This document shows, piece by piece, positions 35,860 through 44,846 of a stretch of 64,000 nt of DNA. The translations under genes were made by a program, and so were the position numbers. The stretch is from Pseudomonas migulae (lineage in GTDB: Bacteria; Pseudomonadota; Gammaproteobacteria; Pseudomonadales; Pseudomonadaceae). The notes beneath the pieces were generated by a model that searched no databases, was not told the DNA's origin, and saw only the letters and a list, made by a program, of their open reading frames with translations. The stretch's first letter is position 1, and every line of letters begins with the position of its first letter. The stretch is from assembly GCF_024169315.1 (NCBI RefSeq), contig NZ_JALJWR010000001.1:641501-705500 (forward strand). The letters run 5' to 3'.

Positions 35860-37332
35860 TCAAGGTTTGGGCTGACCGAAGACACCGGAAAGAGCAGTCG
35901 CTATTGGTGAGCGGGGCATCGATGCATGGACGGACAACAGCGCTGAAAAGACCAGGCAAACAGCGATGCCCAGCAGGGTGGCGATGAAACCGTCAGCAAG
36001 CGACGAAGGGCTCTGTGCGGGAGCGGCCAGTGCGTAGAAAACGCCCCCGAGGACCGCCACACCCAGCGCGGCGCTGATCTGCAGTGCCGAATTGACGACG
36101 CCGGAGATCATTCCCGATCCGCCTGGGGGCGCACGATCTATAACAGTGCGAATGAGTGTTGGCAGTGCCCAACCCTGACCGAAACCGAGCAACCCCACGG
36201 CCAGAATCACAAACGCCAGGCCGGGGCTTTTGCCTGTCGGCGCGGTCGCAACGGCAGCGCTCAGAATCAGACAACCGAGCACCTCAAGCAGCATTCCTAT
36301 GGCAGGTACAAAACGGCCGAACAAGCGGATTGCAAAGGGCGTTGTCAGAGGGCCGATCAGAAAGCCCACGCCAAAGGGAACGAACATCAAGCCGCAGAAT
36401 AGGGGCGTTGCACCTAGCGCATCTTGCAGGTAAATCGAAAACGTTAAGAAAAACGCTGATATCACGTAGAAGAACAGGACGCCCGTCAGCCCGGCGACCA
36501 AGCCAGGTGCGCGGCTGAGTTGTGGACTCACCAGTGGTGTGCCGCCTCGACGCTCCAGCAAAGTTTCGTAGCGCCAAAAGCCAGCGGCGACGATGGGCGA
36601 GCTCATTAGCATCAGGCAAAGCCACCAAGGCCACCCTGCTTCCCTGCCCTCAACTAACGGCAGCACTAGCAGCCCGACCGCCAGCGCACACAGGACTACG
36701 CCAATGCGATCTAACGGTGCCGGAGTTTTACTTCTGGAATCGGGAAGCAGTGGTACTCCGCCAATAAATACAGCTACGACAATAGGCAGGTTAATCAAAA
36801 AAATCGCTCGCCATTGCAGGTCGAAAACATTTGCAGAAATCAGCAGTCCCCCAAGCGCCTGGGCTACCACCGCCGCGAAGCCAATCGTCGCGCCATATAC
36901 GGCTAACGCACGCGAACGTTCGTGTTCCGGAAATAGAGTGTGAATAGACGCCAGTCCTTGCGGTGCCATTGCCGCAGCGCTTAATCCTTGCAACACGCGC
37001 CCGCTGATCAACATCGTCGACGAGCTGGCAAGTCCGCAAATCAGGGACGAAACGCCGAACCCGGCGATGCCTGCCAAGAACACTCGGCGGCGGCCCAGCA
37101 GGTCGCCCAATCGACCTCCAGTGATGAGGAAAACGGCATAGCTCGCGGCATAGCCCGAAATGACCCATTGGACTTGCGCTGGTGTAATAGCCAGGCCGCT
37201 GCGAATTGATGGCAATGCAACATTGACAATGAAAAAGTCCAGCGGCGGGAGAAAAGCGCCGATCAAAAGAACAGCGAAAGCAAACCATCGCCGAGAATCG
37301 GCTGCTGGTGGAGAATCCTGTTTGGATGTCAT
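35860..37332 (-). CDS. DHA2-type MFS drug/proton antiporter
   Basis: The 490-residue protein has fourteen hydrophobic segments. FFIVNVALPSIRSGLAI in the first helix and GGRLGDLLGRRRVFLAG in loop 2-3 are typical of the EmrB/QacA branch that exports hydrophobic compounds. No EmrA-like membrane-fusion partner adjoins it, as is common for stand-alone members. It starts at ATG 37332. The SDR gene lies downstream and the SnoaL-like gene 170 bases upstream. Confidence 0.9.
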   Translation of the reverse strand: MTSKQDSPPAADSRRWFAFAVLLIGAFLPPLDFFIVNVALPSIRSGLAITPAQVQWVISGYAASYAVFLITGGRLGDLLGRRRVFLAGIAGFGVSSLICGLASSSTMLISGRVLQGLSAAAMAPQGLASIHTLFPEHERSRALAVYGATIGFAAVVAQALGGLLISANVFDLQWRAIFLINLPIVVAVFIGGVPLLPDSRSKTPAPLDRIGVVLCALAVGLLVLPLVEGREAGWPWWLCLMLMSSPIVAAGFWRYETLLERRGGTPLVSPQLSRAPGLVAGLTGVLFFYVISAFFLTFSIYLQDALGATPLFCGLMFVPFGVGFLIGPLTTPFAIRLFGRFVPAIGMLLEVLGCLILSAAVATAPTGKSPGLAFVILAVGLLGFGQGWALPTLIRTVIDRAPPGGSGMISGVVNSALQISAALGVAVLGGVFYALAAPAQSPSSLADGFIATLLGIAVCLVFSALLSVHASMPRSPIATALSGVFGQPKP

Positions 37333-37504
37333 TAGGCAACTCCAGAAAGACACTGCGTACGCATCGAGGTCGTTGGGACGATTCTGGACGTCAGCCAGCC
37401 GCCGCGGCACTGCCAGAGATGCACATTTCGCGTGCATATTTGTAAGGGGACCGGAATTGGCCAAAAAGAGTTATGTGTTCTTTCAACCAACTCGCCTGCC
37501 TGCC

Positions 37505-37987
37505 TCATAGGTTAAAAGCTGGCTTGAAATGCTCGCTCCCTGCAATGGGAACCCATTCATCGAGTGGCGTGAGGTAGTGCAACTCGAAGCGCCGGGATAC
37601 AAACTTCCACTGGCCGTCACGACGTTCGAACCTATCGTGATAAAGGCCACTGACCTGCACCGGACCTTTCTCGATATCGTGAAACAGGCAATTGGCTGCC
37701 ACTGTCCCAACGGCGATGTCGCCCTCAATCTCAATCAGAGGGTTGGCCATCCAATGATGCATATGCGGCATCTGTCGCCAGCTCTGTTCAGCCATTGAAA
37801 TGATGTCGCTCCGACTCCCCGCAGCTCCGAATCCGGGCAGGTCCAGGGTCGAATCCTCATGCCAGATCTGCTGCAATAGATCGGCATTCAAACGGTCGAA
37901 CGCATTCGCATAAGCAGAAATGAGCGTTTCGATCGCCAGACGACTTTCAAGACGATCCAGTCGTGCGGCCAGTGCTTTGATGTTCAT
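37505..37987 (-). CDS. SnoaL-like/NTF2-fold protein
   Basis: The 160-residue protein has the SnoaL_4 pattern: ETLISAYANAFDRLNADLLQ, IWHEDSTLDLPGFG, MHHWMANPLIEIEGDIAVGT and GQWKFVSRRFELHY. Members include small-subunit-like proteins of ring-hydroxylating enzymes and scytalone-dehydratase-like enzymes. The neighbouring fusion gene starts the same minus-strand series 9 bases upstream of this one, so they are likely co-expressed. Reaction unknown. Confidence 0.85.
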   Translation of the reverse strand: MNIKALAARLDRLESRLAIETLISAYANAFDRLNADLLQQIWHEDSTLDLPGFGAAGSRSDIISMAEQSWRQMPHMHHWMANPLIEIEGDIAVGTVAANCLFHDIEKGPVQVSGLYHDRFERRDGQWKFVSRRFELHYLTPLDEWVPIAGSEHFKPAFNL

Positions 37988-37996
37988 GATTTTTTC

Positions 37997-39880
37997 CTAT
38001 TCGACTGAATCTGGCTGCGCTTGATTGACCCGCTGGAGTGAATGGCTCAACCAGCGCAAAACCACCCCGAGCGCCTCATCCGAATTGCGTTCGTAGATCA
38101 AACCGTGGCCATTACCGTGAATCCCGAAAGCAGGCAGATCCAAGTGGTCGACACAGGCTCCGGCGGTTCGCAGGAACGGCACAATGGTGGTGGCGAATGT
38201 GGCGAATTTCGACGTCTCGCCCGTCAGCAGCGCGACAGGTATTCCTTTGAGTGCGGGTATCTGCAGCGTCGAGGGGTCGGCTGCTTGCACTTCCTGCGCC
38301 GAGGCGCGTGGAGGATCGAACGTGATCGAAGCAGCTGTCAGCCCCCAGTCAAGAGCGCCGATGCCGGGCGTATCGCCGAAGACTGGCCCCATCGGCTCAA
38401 CAGCGACAATGGCTGCAATCAGCCCAGGCCTGCGATCTGCCAATAACCAGCCATCTGGGCCGGAAGCCGAATGGGTGACGATGATTGCCTTGCCGATTCG
38501 ATCCAGCAGTTGAGCCAAGCGATCGGCATCCATGGTCTGGGAGGCCGCAAGGTCGGCGGGCATAGGGCCATATCCTGCGATGAAGGCATCAAAGGTGCTG
38601 TCGTCGTCCGCAGCAAAGGGCCATTGGGTCTCACTGCCGCCCTCCGGAAAATAGACCTCTCGGGCACGCTCATAAGAAAACGCCGGCCCCATCGGTCCTA
38701 GTATTTCCGAGTGATACGGGGAACGCCCGTGGCCAGGCCTGTCGACACAAAACACGACGTAACCGGACTCAACGAAACGCTGCGCCCAGCCGGGGCGGCC
38801 GTCCGGTGTATCGAACCATTCAGTGGACTGCAGGGTGCCGCCATGTATCAGCACCACGGGATACGGTTGGGTAACCAGCTCTGGGGACTCCCACTCCACG
38901 TACATCGGGCCGCACTGGAATCGCTTGCCCTCTTTGACGACCCGCTCGCCGGTGATCCAGAAATTTCCCCGACGAGAACGCTTGAGCGGATTCGTGTGCC
39001 ACGGCTCTGACGTTGGCGCAGCCGCTTGAGGACGTTTAGCCATGGTCGCAAACACCGACCAGTCCTTGCTACCCAGTCCGCTCGCTTCGGCGGCGTCCAT
39101 TCTCGAACGCACCACACCCGCGGCGGGCAGGCTGAGCCCCCTCCCCTCGGCTGCCTGCAATGCAAGATTCACGTCCTTCAAACCAAGGGACAGCTTGAAA
39201 CCTGGTTCGTAGCGATCGCTGACTATGTTTTGCCCATAGCGCTGGTAGCTGGGGCAAGCGAACAGTGTCTGGGTGACGAATTCGATGAATACTGACGCGC
39301 CAAGGCCATATTGCTCAGCGAGCAAGCTCGCTTCAGCCAACGATTCGATGGCCTGGGCGATCATCATGTTGCCCGCGATTTTTGCGATGCAGGCCTGCAC
39401 GGGCTGATCACCCAGCCTCCAGGTCTTTTTGCCGAGCACATCAAACAGTGGCTGAACGCGCTCAATGGCTGCATCAGGTCCGGCCGCCAGAATGTTCAGT
39501 TGACCCTTGGCCGCGACAGCAGGTATGCCGAAAACCGGCGCGGCAATGAACACCAGACCCGCCTCGTCATGTTCTTTCTGCAGCTGCTCCATCAACGCTG
39601 GCGACAGCGTCGACATGACGATATGGATGCAGCCGTCGCAGGCAGTTTTCAATGCCGCTGACGCCAGCAAGACCTCGCGCACTGCCGTGTCATCGGCAAG
39701 CATGCTGATGACCACCGGCTCTTGAAATGCGGTCACCGCAGACGCAAGCACATCGATTTCACTTAACCCGGAAAGCGCGTCGGCACTGCGATTCCATGCG
39801 CTTACCCGATGTCCCGCCTGCACGAGCAACGGAATCATGGCTTGCCCCATGCTTCCGACACCTACAAACCCGATATTCAT
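37997..39880 (-). CDS. beta-hydroxyacid dehydrogenase (HIBADH type) fused to an alpha/beta hydrolase
   Basis: The protein has 627 residues in one frame. Residues 1-285 form a complete 6-phosphogluconate/3-hydroxyisobutyrate dehydrogenase-type enzyme: NAD(P) motif GFVGVGSMGQAM, FIAAPVFGIP and catalytic Lys167 in KIAGNMMIAQ. A linker rich in Ala/Pro/Arg (281-304) follows. Residues 305-627 form an alpha/beta hydrolase with VLIHGGTLQSTEWF, CVDRPGHGRSPY, the likely Ser elbow IVTHSASGPDGW and a His near the end in HGNGHGLI. The two activities are normally separate. They may act in sequence on one compound, for example ester cleavage and hydroxyacid oxidation. The divergent LysR gene and the SnoaL-like gene downstream suggest an inducible catabolic unit. 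Confidence 0.85.
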   Translation of the reverse strand: MNIGFVGVGSMGQAMIPLLVQAGHRVSAWNRSADALSGLSEIDVLASAVTAFQEPVVISMLADDTAVREVLLASAALKTACDGCIHIVMSTLSPALMEQLQKEHDEAGLVFIAAPVFGIPAVAAKGQLNILAAGPDAAIERVQPLFDVLGKKTWRLGDQPVQACIAKIAGNMMIAQAIESLAEASLLAEQYGLGASVFIEFVTQTLFACPSYQRYGQNIVSDRYEPGFKLSLGLKDVNLALQAAEGRGLSLPAAGVVRSRMDAAEASGLGSKDWSVFATMAKRPQAAAPTSEPWHTNPLKRSRRGNFWITGERVVKEGKRFQCGPMYVEWESPELVTQPYPVVLIHGGTLQSTEWFDTPDGRPGWAQRFVESGYVVFCVDRPGHGRSPYHSEILGPMGPAFSYERAREVYFPEGGSETQWPFAADDDSTFDAFIAGYGPMPADLAASQTMDADRLAQLLDRIGKAIIVTHSASGPDGWLLADRRPGLIAAIVAVEPMGPVFGDTPGIGALDWGLTAASITFDPPRASAQEVQAADPSTLQIPALKGIPVALLTGETSKFATFATTIVPFLRTAGACVDHLDLPAFGIHGNGHGLIYERNSDEALGVVLRWLSHSLQRVNQAQPDSVE

Positions 39881-39899
39881 GTGGAGCCCCTCTTGCTTG

Positions 39900-39912
39900 C
39901 CGCGTAACGCGG
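39900..39912. promoter_or_regulatory. inverted repeat between divergent fusion and LysR genes
   Basis: CCGCG-TAA-CGCGG is a perfect five-base-arm palindrome 20 bases upstream of the fusion gene start and within the 115-base divergent spacer. It is a candidate operator only. Confidence 0.3.
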
Positions 39913-39995
39913 ATGGGTCAATTGTCCGGGGAGACGGGTTGCAACGGGACTGTCATTGCTGCATCTTCGCCGTTCATTTTCGTTAGAGGTGAGCG

Positions 39996-40847
39996 ATGGA
40001 CTGGGACGACTTACGCGTCTTTCTGGCGATAGTCCGTACCGGCTCGCTGGGCGCTGCTGCGAAGCAACTTGGTGTTAGTCATCCCACCGTAGGGCGGCGG
40101 CTTCACGTTCTTGAGCAGCACAGTGGACAGGTTTTTTTCCGCCGCACCGGGCAAGGCCTGGTATTGACGGACAGCGGTGAAAAAATTCTGGGGCTGGCCG
40201 AGGAAATGGAGCGAAACGCTCTTTCCATTGAGCGACACCTGGCGGGCGACAGCGATCAACCTGAGGGGCTGTTGCGGATTTCATCGGCTGACTGGTTCGC
40301 CTGCCATGTGCTGGCTCCAGTACTCAGCGAGCTGTCTCGACGGTACCCATTGATTGTTCCAGAGGTCATCGCCGGACATCGCCTGTTCGATCTGACTCGC
40401 CGTGATGCGGATATCGCCTTTCGCATCGTGCCGTTCACCGAACCGGACATCGTTCAACGTCGACTCACGACACTCAGCTATGGGCTCTACGCCGCGGCAG
40501 ACCTGCCTTTCTCACCTTCCCGGAGCGGAGAAGGCCTCGGGTTGATCCTCATGAGCACAGCACAGGCTCACTATCCCGACGTGCTCTGGCTAAAGGAGAT
40601 GTTTCCTCGCGCCAATACTGTGCTTACCAGCAGCAGCCGTACCGTGCAGGCGCAGATGTGCGCTCGCGGATTGGGTGTAGCGGTTCTGCCACGCGCGTTA
40701 GGCGATCAATTGACCGCCCTGAGACGGGTAGACGTCGGCAGTGAGCCGCCAGGACGTGATATCTGGATGGGGTATCACCACGACATGAGGCAGATGGACA
40801 GGCTGCGCGCCCTTGCGAATCTCGCTGGCGAAATGATCGGCACGTAG
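39996..40847 (+). CDS. LysR-family transcriptional regulator
   Basis: The 283-residue regulator has an N-terminal winged helix (MDWDDLRVFLAIVRTGSLGA, QLGVSHPTVGRRLHVLEQ) and a short LysR effector domain. The group with SHPTVGRR is common in pseudomonads. GAGGTG precedes the ATG. It is divergent from the dehydrogenase-hydrolase fusion and 39 bases before the dipeptidase gene, which it might also control. Confidence 0.9.
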   Translation: MDWDDLRVFLAIVRTGSLGAAAKQLGVSHPTVGRRLHVLEQHSGQVFFRRTGQGLVLTDSGEKILGLAEEMERNALSIERHLAGDSDQPEGLLRISSADWFACHVLAPVLSELSRRYPLIVPEVIAGHRLFDLTRRDADIAFRIVPFTEPDIVQRRLTTLSYGLYAAADLPFSPSRSGEGLGLILMSTAQAHYPDVLWLKEMFPRANTVLTSSSRTVQAQMCARGLGVAVLPRALGDQLTALRRVDVGSEPPGRDIWMGYHHDMRQMDRLRALANLAGEMIGT

Positions 40848-40886
40848 GGCCTTAATCCGCGAAATATTGCTGGAGCCAACTCCCAT

Positions 40887-41891
40887 ATGAAACCCACGCA
40901 CGCACAAACAGATATCTTCGAGCCAATCCAATGGGAAGCTCACGCTTGCCTGCCGTTGCTTCCCGGGCAGGACATGTCTGGCTTGGGGCGTTACCGCGAT
41001 GCCGGCTTTCATCACGTTTCAGTCAACGTGGGGATGGACATGACGCCGTTTCCTGACGTGATCCGAGTGCTCGCCGGCTTCCGGCACTGGCTGGCGCAAC
41101 ACGAAGACGACTATCTTCTGGCGGGTACGGTCGCGGATATCCAGCGCGCCCGTGACCAGCGCAAGCTGGCGGTCTCTTTCGATCTCGAAGGTTCGAACAT
41201 GCTGCAACAGGACGTCGCTATGGTCGGGTTGTTCGCCAGACTGGGTGTTCGCCAAATGTTGCTGGCCTACAATCGCGATAACAGCTGCGCCGGTGGATGT
41301 CATGGCGCGGGCGGCGGTTTGACCCCTCTGGGCCGCGAGGTGGTGAGCGAAATCAACAGGTCCGGCATCGTCATGGATTGCTCCCACGCCAGCAAACGTT
41401 CAAGCCTGGAGGTCATGGAGCTCTCGCAGCGGCCGGTGATCTTCTCCCATACCAATGTGAAGGCCATCCACGACCACCCGCGCACGATCGACGACGAACA
41501 GATCCTCGCGTGTGCTGCCCAGGATGGCGTGATCGGCCTCACAGGCCTGGGGATTTTTCTGGGCGACCCCGACGCTTCGGTCGCCGCCTTCATTCGGCAA
41601 ATCGATTACCTGGCCGAGCGAGTCGGGACCCGGCACATCGGCCTCGGCCTGGACACCGAACTGCAGCCCGATCACCGAGACCTGCCTGCGGGCGTGGACG
41701 AGAACGATTGGTGGCCAGAGCAGCATTACGGGCACATGAACGGCCATCGCCAATTACAGCCAGCAGCCCTCGATCAGGTAGCTCGGGAGTTGAAACGGCT
41801 GGGCTACAGCGAGTCGGATGTTCACAACATCTACGGCGAGAATTTCCTGCGCGTGGCGCAATCCACGTGGCCGTTGCCTGAAACCCGTTGA
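40887..41891 (+). CDS. membrane dipeptidase (M19/renal dipeptidase) family protein
   Basis: The 334-residue protein shows the M19 metallohydrolase pattern: Glu in SFDLEGSNML, then VMDCSHASKRSSLEVM and VIFSHTNVKAIHDHPR for zinc His ligands, and HIGLGLDTE near the catalytic Asp. The N-terminal HxD metal pair is altered (WEAHACLPLLP has no Asp two residues after His), so metal binding or activity may differ from true dipeptidases. In Pseudomonas relatives act on dipeptides, D-amino acyl bonds or N-acyl compounds. It follows the LysR gene on the same strand. Confidence 0.85.
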   Translation: MKPTHAQTDIFEPIQWEAHACLPLLPGQDMSGLGRYRDAGFHHVSVNVGMDMTPFPDVIRVLAGFRHWLAQHEDDYLLAGTVADIQRARDQRKLAVSFDLEGSNMLQQDVAMVGLFARLGVRQMLLAYNRDNSCAGGCHGAGGGLTPLGREVVSEINRSGIVMDCSHASKRSSLEVMELSQRPVIFSHTNVKAIHDHPRTIDDEQILACAAQDGVIGLTGLGIFLGDPDASVAAFIRQIDYLAERVGTRHIGLGLDTELQPDHRDLPAGVDENDWWPEQHYGHMNGHRQLQPAALDQVARELKRLGYSESDVHNIYGENFLRVAQSTWPLPETR

Positions 41892-41954
41892 GCGGTTGAG
41901 CTCACCCAGTCGTACGTATTAATTTCGCAAAGGCAGCGCAGATGACGCCGGTTT

Positions 41955-42458
41955 TTATGTCCGGAGCAGGACCCGATTCTGCAAATACACGAGCCGGCAT
42001 TGCGCAATAAATCCCGCGACGAACAAGCAGAACAGGACCAGCAAGGTGATCTTCACCACGCTCGCAGCAGGGCCCGCGGCCAAAGGCTGGGAAGGTGGCA
42101 GTCGAGTGAGCGTTTCGTTGATTGCGGGCACCAACGACAGGAAAAAACTGAACGACAGTCCAAAAGCAGACAGATAAGGACGAAGCGTCCCGAAAAAGGT
42201 GAATCGCTCCACGAGCACACCACCCAAAGCAGCCAGCAGGACCACGATGCCAAACGCATGCCCTGCGTTTAACCCTCCGGTGCTGGACACTCCAAAAGAC
42301 GTGATAACCGCTAACACCAACCCCACCAGATAGACTTTTCCGGAGCGAGTCTTTTTATCGATCTTGCTGTAGCGGGCAAAACTGTAGATGCCCGCGATGA
42401 CGGGAACCAGGCTGATCACCGTGTGGATGATGCCTACAAACGATAAGGGATGCGTCAT
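41955..42458 (-). CDS. small membrane protein of unknown function, 167 residues
   Basis: The protein has about five hydrophobic helices with His-containing turns (GIIHTVISLVPVIAGIYSFA; GLNAGHAFGIVVLL). This resembles DUF2306/DUF420-like four-to-five-helix proteins, but no assignment is firm. The start is ATG 42458. A CTAC-N6-GTAG site lies about 190 bases upstream in the divergent region. Confidence 0.7.
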   Translation of the reverse strand: MTHPLSFVGIIHTVISLVPVIAGIYSFARYSKIDKKTRSGKVYLVGLVLAVITSFGVSSTGGLNAGHAFGIVVLLAALGGVLVERFTFFGTLRPYLSAFGLSFSFFLSLVPAINETLTRLPPSQPLAAGPAASVVKITLLVLFCLFVAGFIAQCRLVYLQNRVLLRT

Positions 42459-42863
42459 GGGTATCTCTCAGGGAAAAATAAGATCGGCGCCACACTTGCG
42501 GCGATGACGGGTCAGGCATCGATACGCTCCGATGCCGTGTTGAACTGATCGATTACCGACGACCCTATGTATGGATAGGGCTGCCTGCAGAGGGCCTGCA
42601 AAAGCCTCGATTTCACTCGAAATATTTTTCAAGTGTGGCTCAGCCTACTAGTAGGTAGTCTGCACTGTCAAGCCAACTCCCCTCTCATATCAACCATGTT
42701 GACTTAAGGTCTTCGCAGCGTATAGGTTGTCGGCGGGCTGTGCACTCTTGCATCGCGTACAGCGACCAAAGGCGTTCCTCGCTCCCTACAAGTATTCCAA
42801 CAATAACTGGCGCAAAAGTGGCAACGGGCTCAACGCACGAGGGCCGGCCACACAGGAAATCAC
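42459..42863. other. 405-base divergent intergenic region
   Basis: It holds the promoters of the membrane protein (minus) and the thioesterase operon (plus). One clear palindrome, described separately at 42645-42658, is present; otherwise only shadow frames. Confidence 0.45.
42645..42658. promoter_or_regulatory. CTAC-N6-GTAG operator-like site
   Basis: CTACTAGTAGGTAG contains CTAC-N6-GTAG and overlaps the perfect 12-base palindrome CCTACTAGTAGG (42644-42655). The same CTAC-N6-GTAG pattern lies directly upstream of the TetR gene at 46172-46756, so it may be a target of that regulator. Confidence 0.45.
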
Positions 42864-43298
42864 ATGACCGAACACGAGATCTCTGGGTTGCAAGCGCTGC
42901 GTGCGCTGATTCGCGGGGAGGTCCCCTCCTCTTCTATCGGCCAGACGATGGGCCTGACCGCTGTAGCGGTAAGCCCTGGCAGAATTACTCTGGAGGCTCG
43001 GCCAGACGATCGTCACCTGAACCCGGCAGGTGCCGTGCATGGCGGTTTTTCTGCAACGTGCCTCGATGGCGCGGCGGCGTTGGCGTTGTTCTCAACACTG
43101 GAAACGTCCACTCCCCATTCAACGATCGACCTCAACGTCAAATACGTGCGGCCGCTGCGCGCCGGCCAGATCTACCGCGTCGAAGGTTGGGTCGTGGAGC
43201 GTACTCGGAGCCTGGCGATTTGCGATGCGCAAGTGGTCGATGAGGCGGGCAAGCTATTCGCCAAGGCCACCACCACGTTTGCAGTGTCTGGGGGCTGA
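42864..43298 (+). CDS. PaaI-type hotdog thioesterase
   Basis: The protein of 144 residues has the hotdog signature HLNPAGAVHGGFSATCLDGA followed by TIDLNVKYVRPLRAGQ, and hydrolyses acyl- or aryl-CoA thioesters in this family. It starts at ATG 42864. The zinc alcohol dehydrogenase gene begins four bases after its stop, so they form an operon with a convergent MarR gene at the end. Confidence 0.9.
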   Translation: MTEHEISGLQALRALIRGEVPSSSIGQTMGLTAVAVSPGRITLEARPDDRHLNPAGAVHGGFSATCLDGAAALALFSTLETSTPHSTIDLNVKYVRPLRAGQIYRVEGWVVERTRSLAICDAQVVDEAGKLFAKATTTFAVSGG

Positions 43299-43302
43299 TC
43301 CA

Positions 43303-44316
43303 ATGAAAGTATTGAATGTTCAAAGTGCTGGCCGATTGGCCTGGATCGAGGCTCCGTCACCGAAGCTTTCCAGCGCCCACAGTGCGCTGGTCCGCCCTAT
43401 AGCTTCCGCTTCCTGTGACCTGGACCGGCGACTGATTGCCGGTAGTACCCCCTTCAAACCGCCCTTTGCTTTAGGCCACGAATGTGTCGCGGAGGTGTTG
43501 AAAGTCGGTGAGGCCGTGCTGACCGTCCGCCGCGGCGACCTCGTTTCCGTTCCGTGGAAGATCGCGTGTGGAACCTGCCCTCAGTGCCTTGCCGGGCGTG
43601 CCACCGCATGCACGACAGTGCCGCGCCACGCGGCTTACGGTGTCCCGGCAGGCGGCCATTGGGGCGGGCTGTTTTCGGAAGTGGTAGACGTGCCATTTGC
43701 CGACGCGATGCTTGTCCCTTTGCCCGCCGGTCTCAACCCGCTGGCGGTGGCAAGCGCCAGTGACAACCTCACGGATGCCTGGGTAGCCACCAGCCGGCCG
43801 ATCAGCACCAGGCCGGACGCCCGCGTTCTTGTAGTGGGAGGCACCGAAAGCCTCGGCGTGCTTGCTGTACAAATGGCCGTCGCCGCTGGAGCGGGTAGCG
43901 TCGATTATCTGGACGACAATGAATATCGTCGGGATCTCGCTCTGCGTAGCGGTGCCAGCGTCGAACTGCCCACGATACTTGACGAGCGTTACGACGTTGT
44001 CGTGTCCGCCACCCGTGATCATGAGTCGCTGCACCGTGGGCTGTTGGCACTGGCGCCGGGCGGACATTGCTCGTGCATCGGAATCATCTTCGACGATCCG
44101 AAGATTCCCCTTTTCGGCATGTACTTGCGCGACGTCACTCTGTCGGTGGGGCTGTGCAATGTACGCCCACACATTCCCAAGGTGTTCGACCTCGTCAGCA
44201 GCGGGCGCTGCGATCCTCTGATGGTAAGCCCTACCGTGGTCTCGCCCGATGAGGCAACCGAAGCGCTGCTTCAACCTCTCGCCAAGTGCATCATGGTGCG
44301 AGAGTGCATCACCTGA
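43303..44316 (+). CDS. zinc-dependent medium-chain alcohol dehydrogenase
   Basis: The 337-residue protein has catalytic zinc residues (Cys in SASCDLDRRL and HE in ALGHECVAEV) and a complete structural-zinc lobe CGTCPQCLAGRATAC (C-x2-C-x2-C-x7-C). The coenzyme domain has VLVVGGTESLGVLAVQMA, where a Glu-Ser replaces the usual GxG, so cofactor binding may be atypical. The frame is open far upstream over the thioesterase gene, but ATG 43303 fits the family start. It ends two bases from the convergent MarR gene. Confidence 0.9.
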   Translation: MKVLNVQSAGRLAWIEAPSPKLSSAHSALVRPIASASCDLDRRLIAGSTPFKPPFALGHECVAEVLKVGEAVLTVRRGDLVSVPWKIACGTCPQCLAGRATACTTVPRHAAYGVPAGGHWGGLFSEVVDVPFADAMLVPLPAGLNPLAVASASDNLTDAWVATSRPISTRPDARVLVVGGTESLGVLAVQMAVAAGAGSVDYLDDNEYRRDLALRSGASVELPTILDERYDVVVSATRDHESLHRGLLALAPGGHCSCIGIIFDDPKIPLFGMYLRDVTLSVGLCNVRPHIPKVFDLVSSGRCDPLMVSPTVVSPDEATEALLQPLAKCIMVRECIT

Positions 44317-44318
44317 TT

Positions 44319-44786
44319 TCAGTTCAGATTGTCTGCCAGTGACGCCATGACGGACGTCCAGGCCTCCTGCCCTTCAATCCCTACTTTGCGAAAGGCTTGA
44401 TCCAGAGTCTGTCGCTCCAGTTCAGTGGCGGTCTGCTCCACGGCCCTACCCGCTTCCGTGAGCGCCAGCAGCTTGAAACGATGGCGCTCCGGGGAGCGGC
44501 TGAAACACACCAGTTCCTGATCGATCAAGTGTTTGAGAGGTCGATGCAACGCTTGCTTGCTGATGCCTAATGTCATCGCCATATCACCGACATTGATCTC
44601 ATCTGCCCGGGCGATGATGTAGAGAATTCGGTGATGCACGCGAGACAAGTCGCGCGTCGCCAGAAACTGATCGGCCTTGATGGTCAGCCCGCGAAATCCG
44701 AAATGCAGCAACTCAAGCGCATGATCGAGTGGATGCAGCGACTTCATGCTGACCGATGCGGTGTTTATCTTCTTTTCAATGACCAT
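44319..44786 (-). CDS. MarR-family transcriptional regulator
   Basis: The 155-residue winged-helix protein shows LSRVHHRILYIIARADEINV, MAMTLGISKQALHRPLKHLI and the wing LVCFSRSPERHRFKLLALTEAG. It ends two bases after the convergent alcohol dehydrogenase and probably responds to a phenolic or lipophilic ligand. The target may be its neighbours on either side. Confidence 0.9.
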   Translation of the reverse strand: MVIEKKINTASVSMKSLHPLDHALELLHFGFRGLTIKADQFLATRDLSRVHHRILYIIARADEINVGDMAMTLGISKQALHRPLKHLIDQELVCFSRSPERHRFKLLALTEAGRAVEQTATELERQTLDQAFRKVGIEGQEAWTSVMASLADNLN

Positions 44787-44846
44787 GTGCGCGGGTTCCC
44801 TGAGCTCCGGCGCAGCCTAACCGTAGTGGATACTCAGGGCAACATC

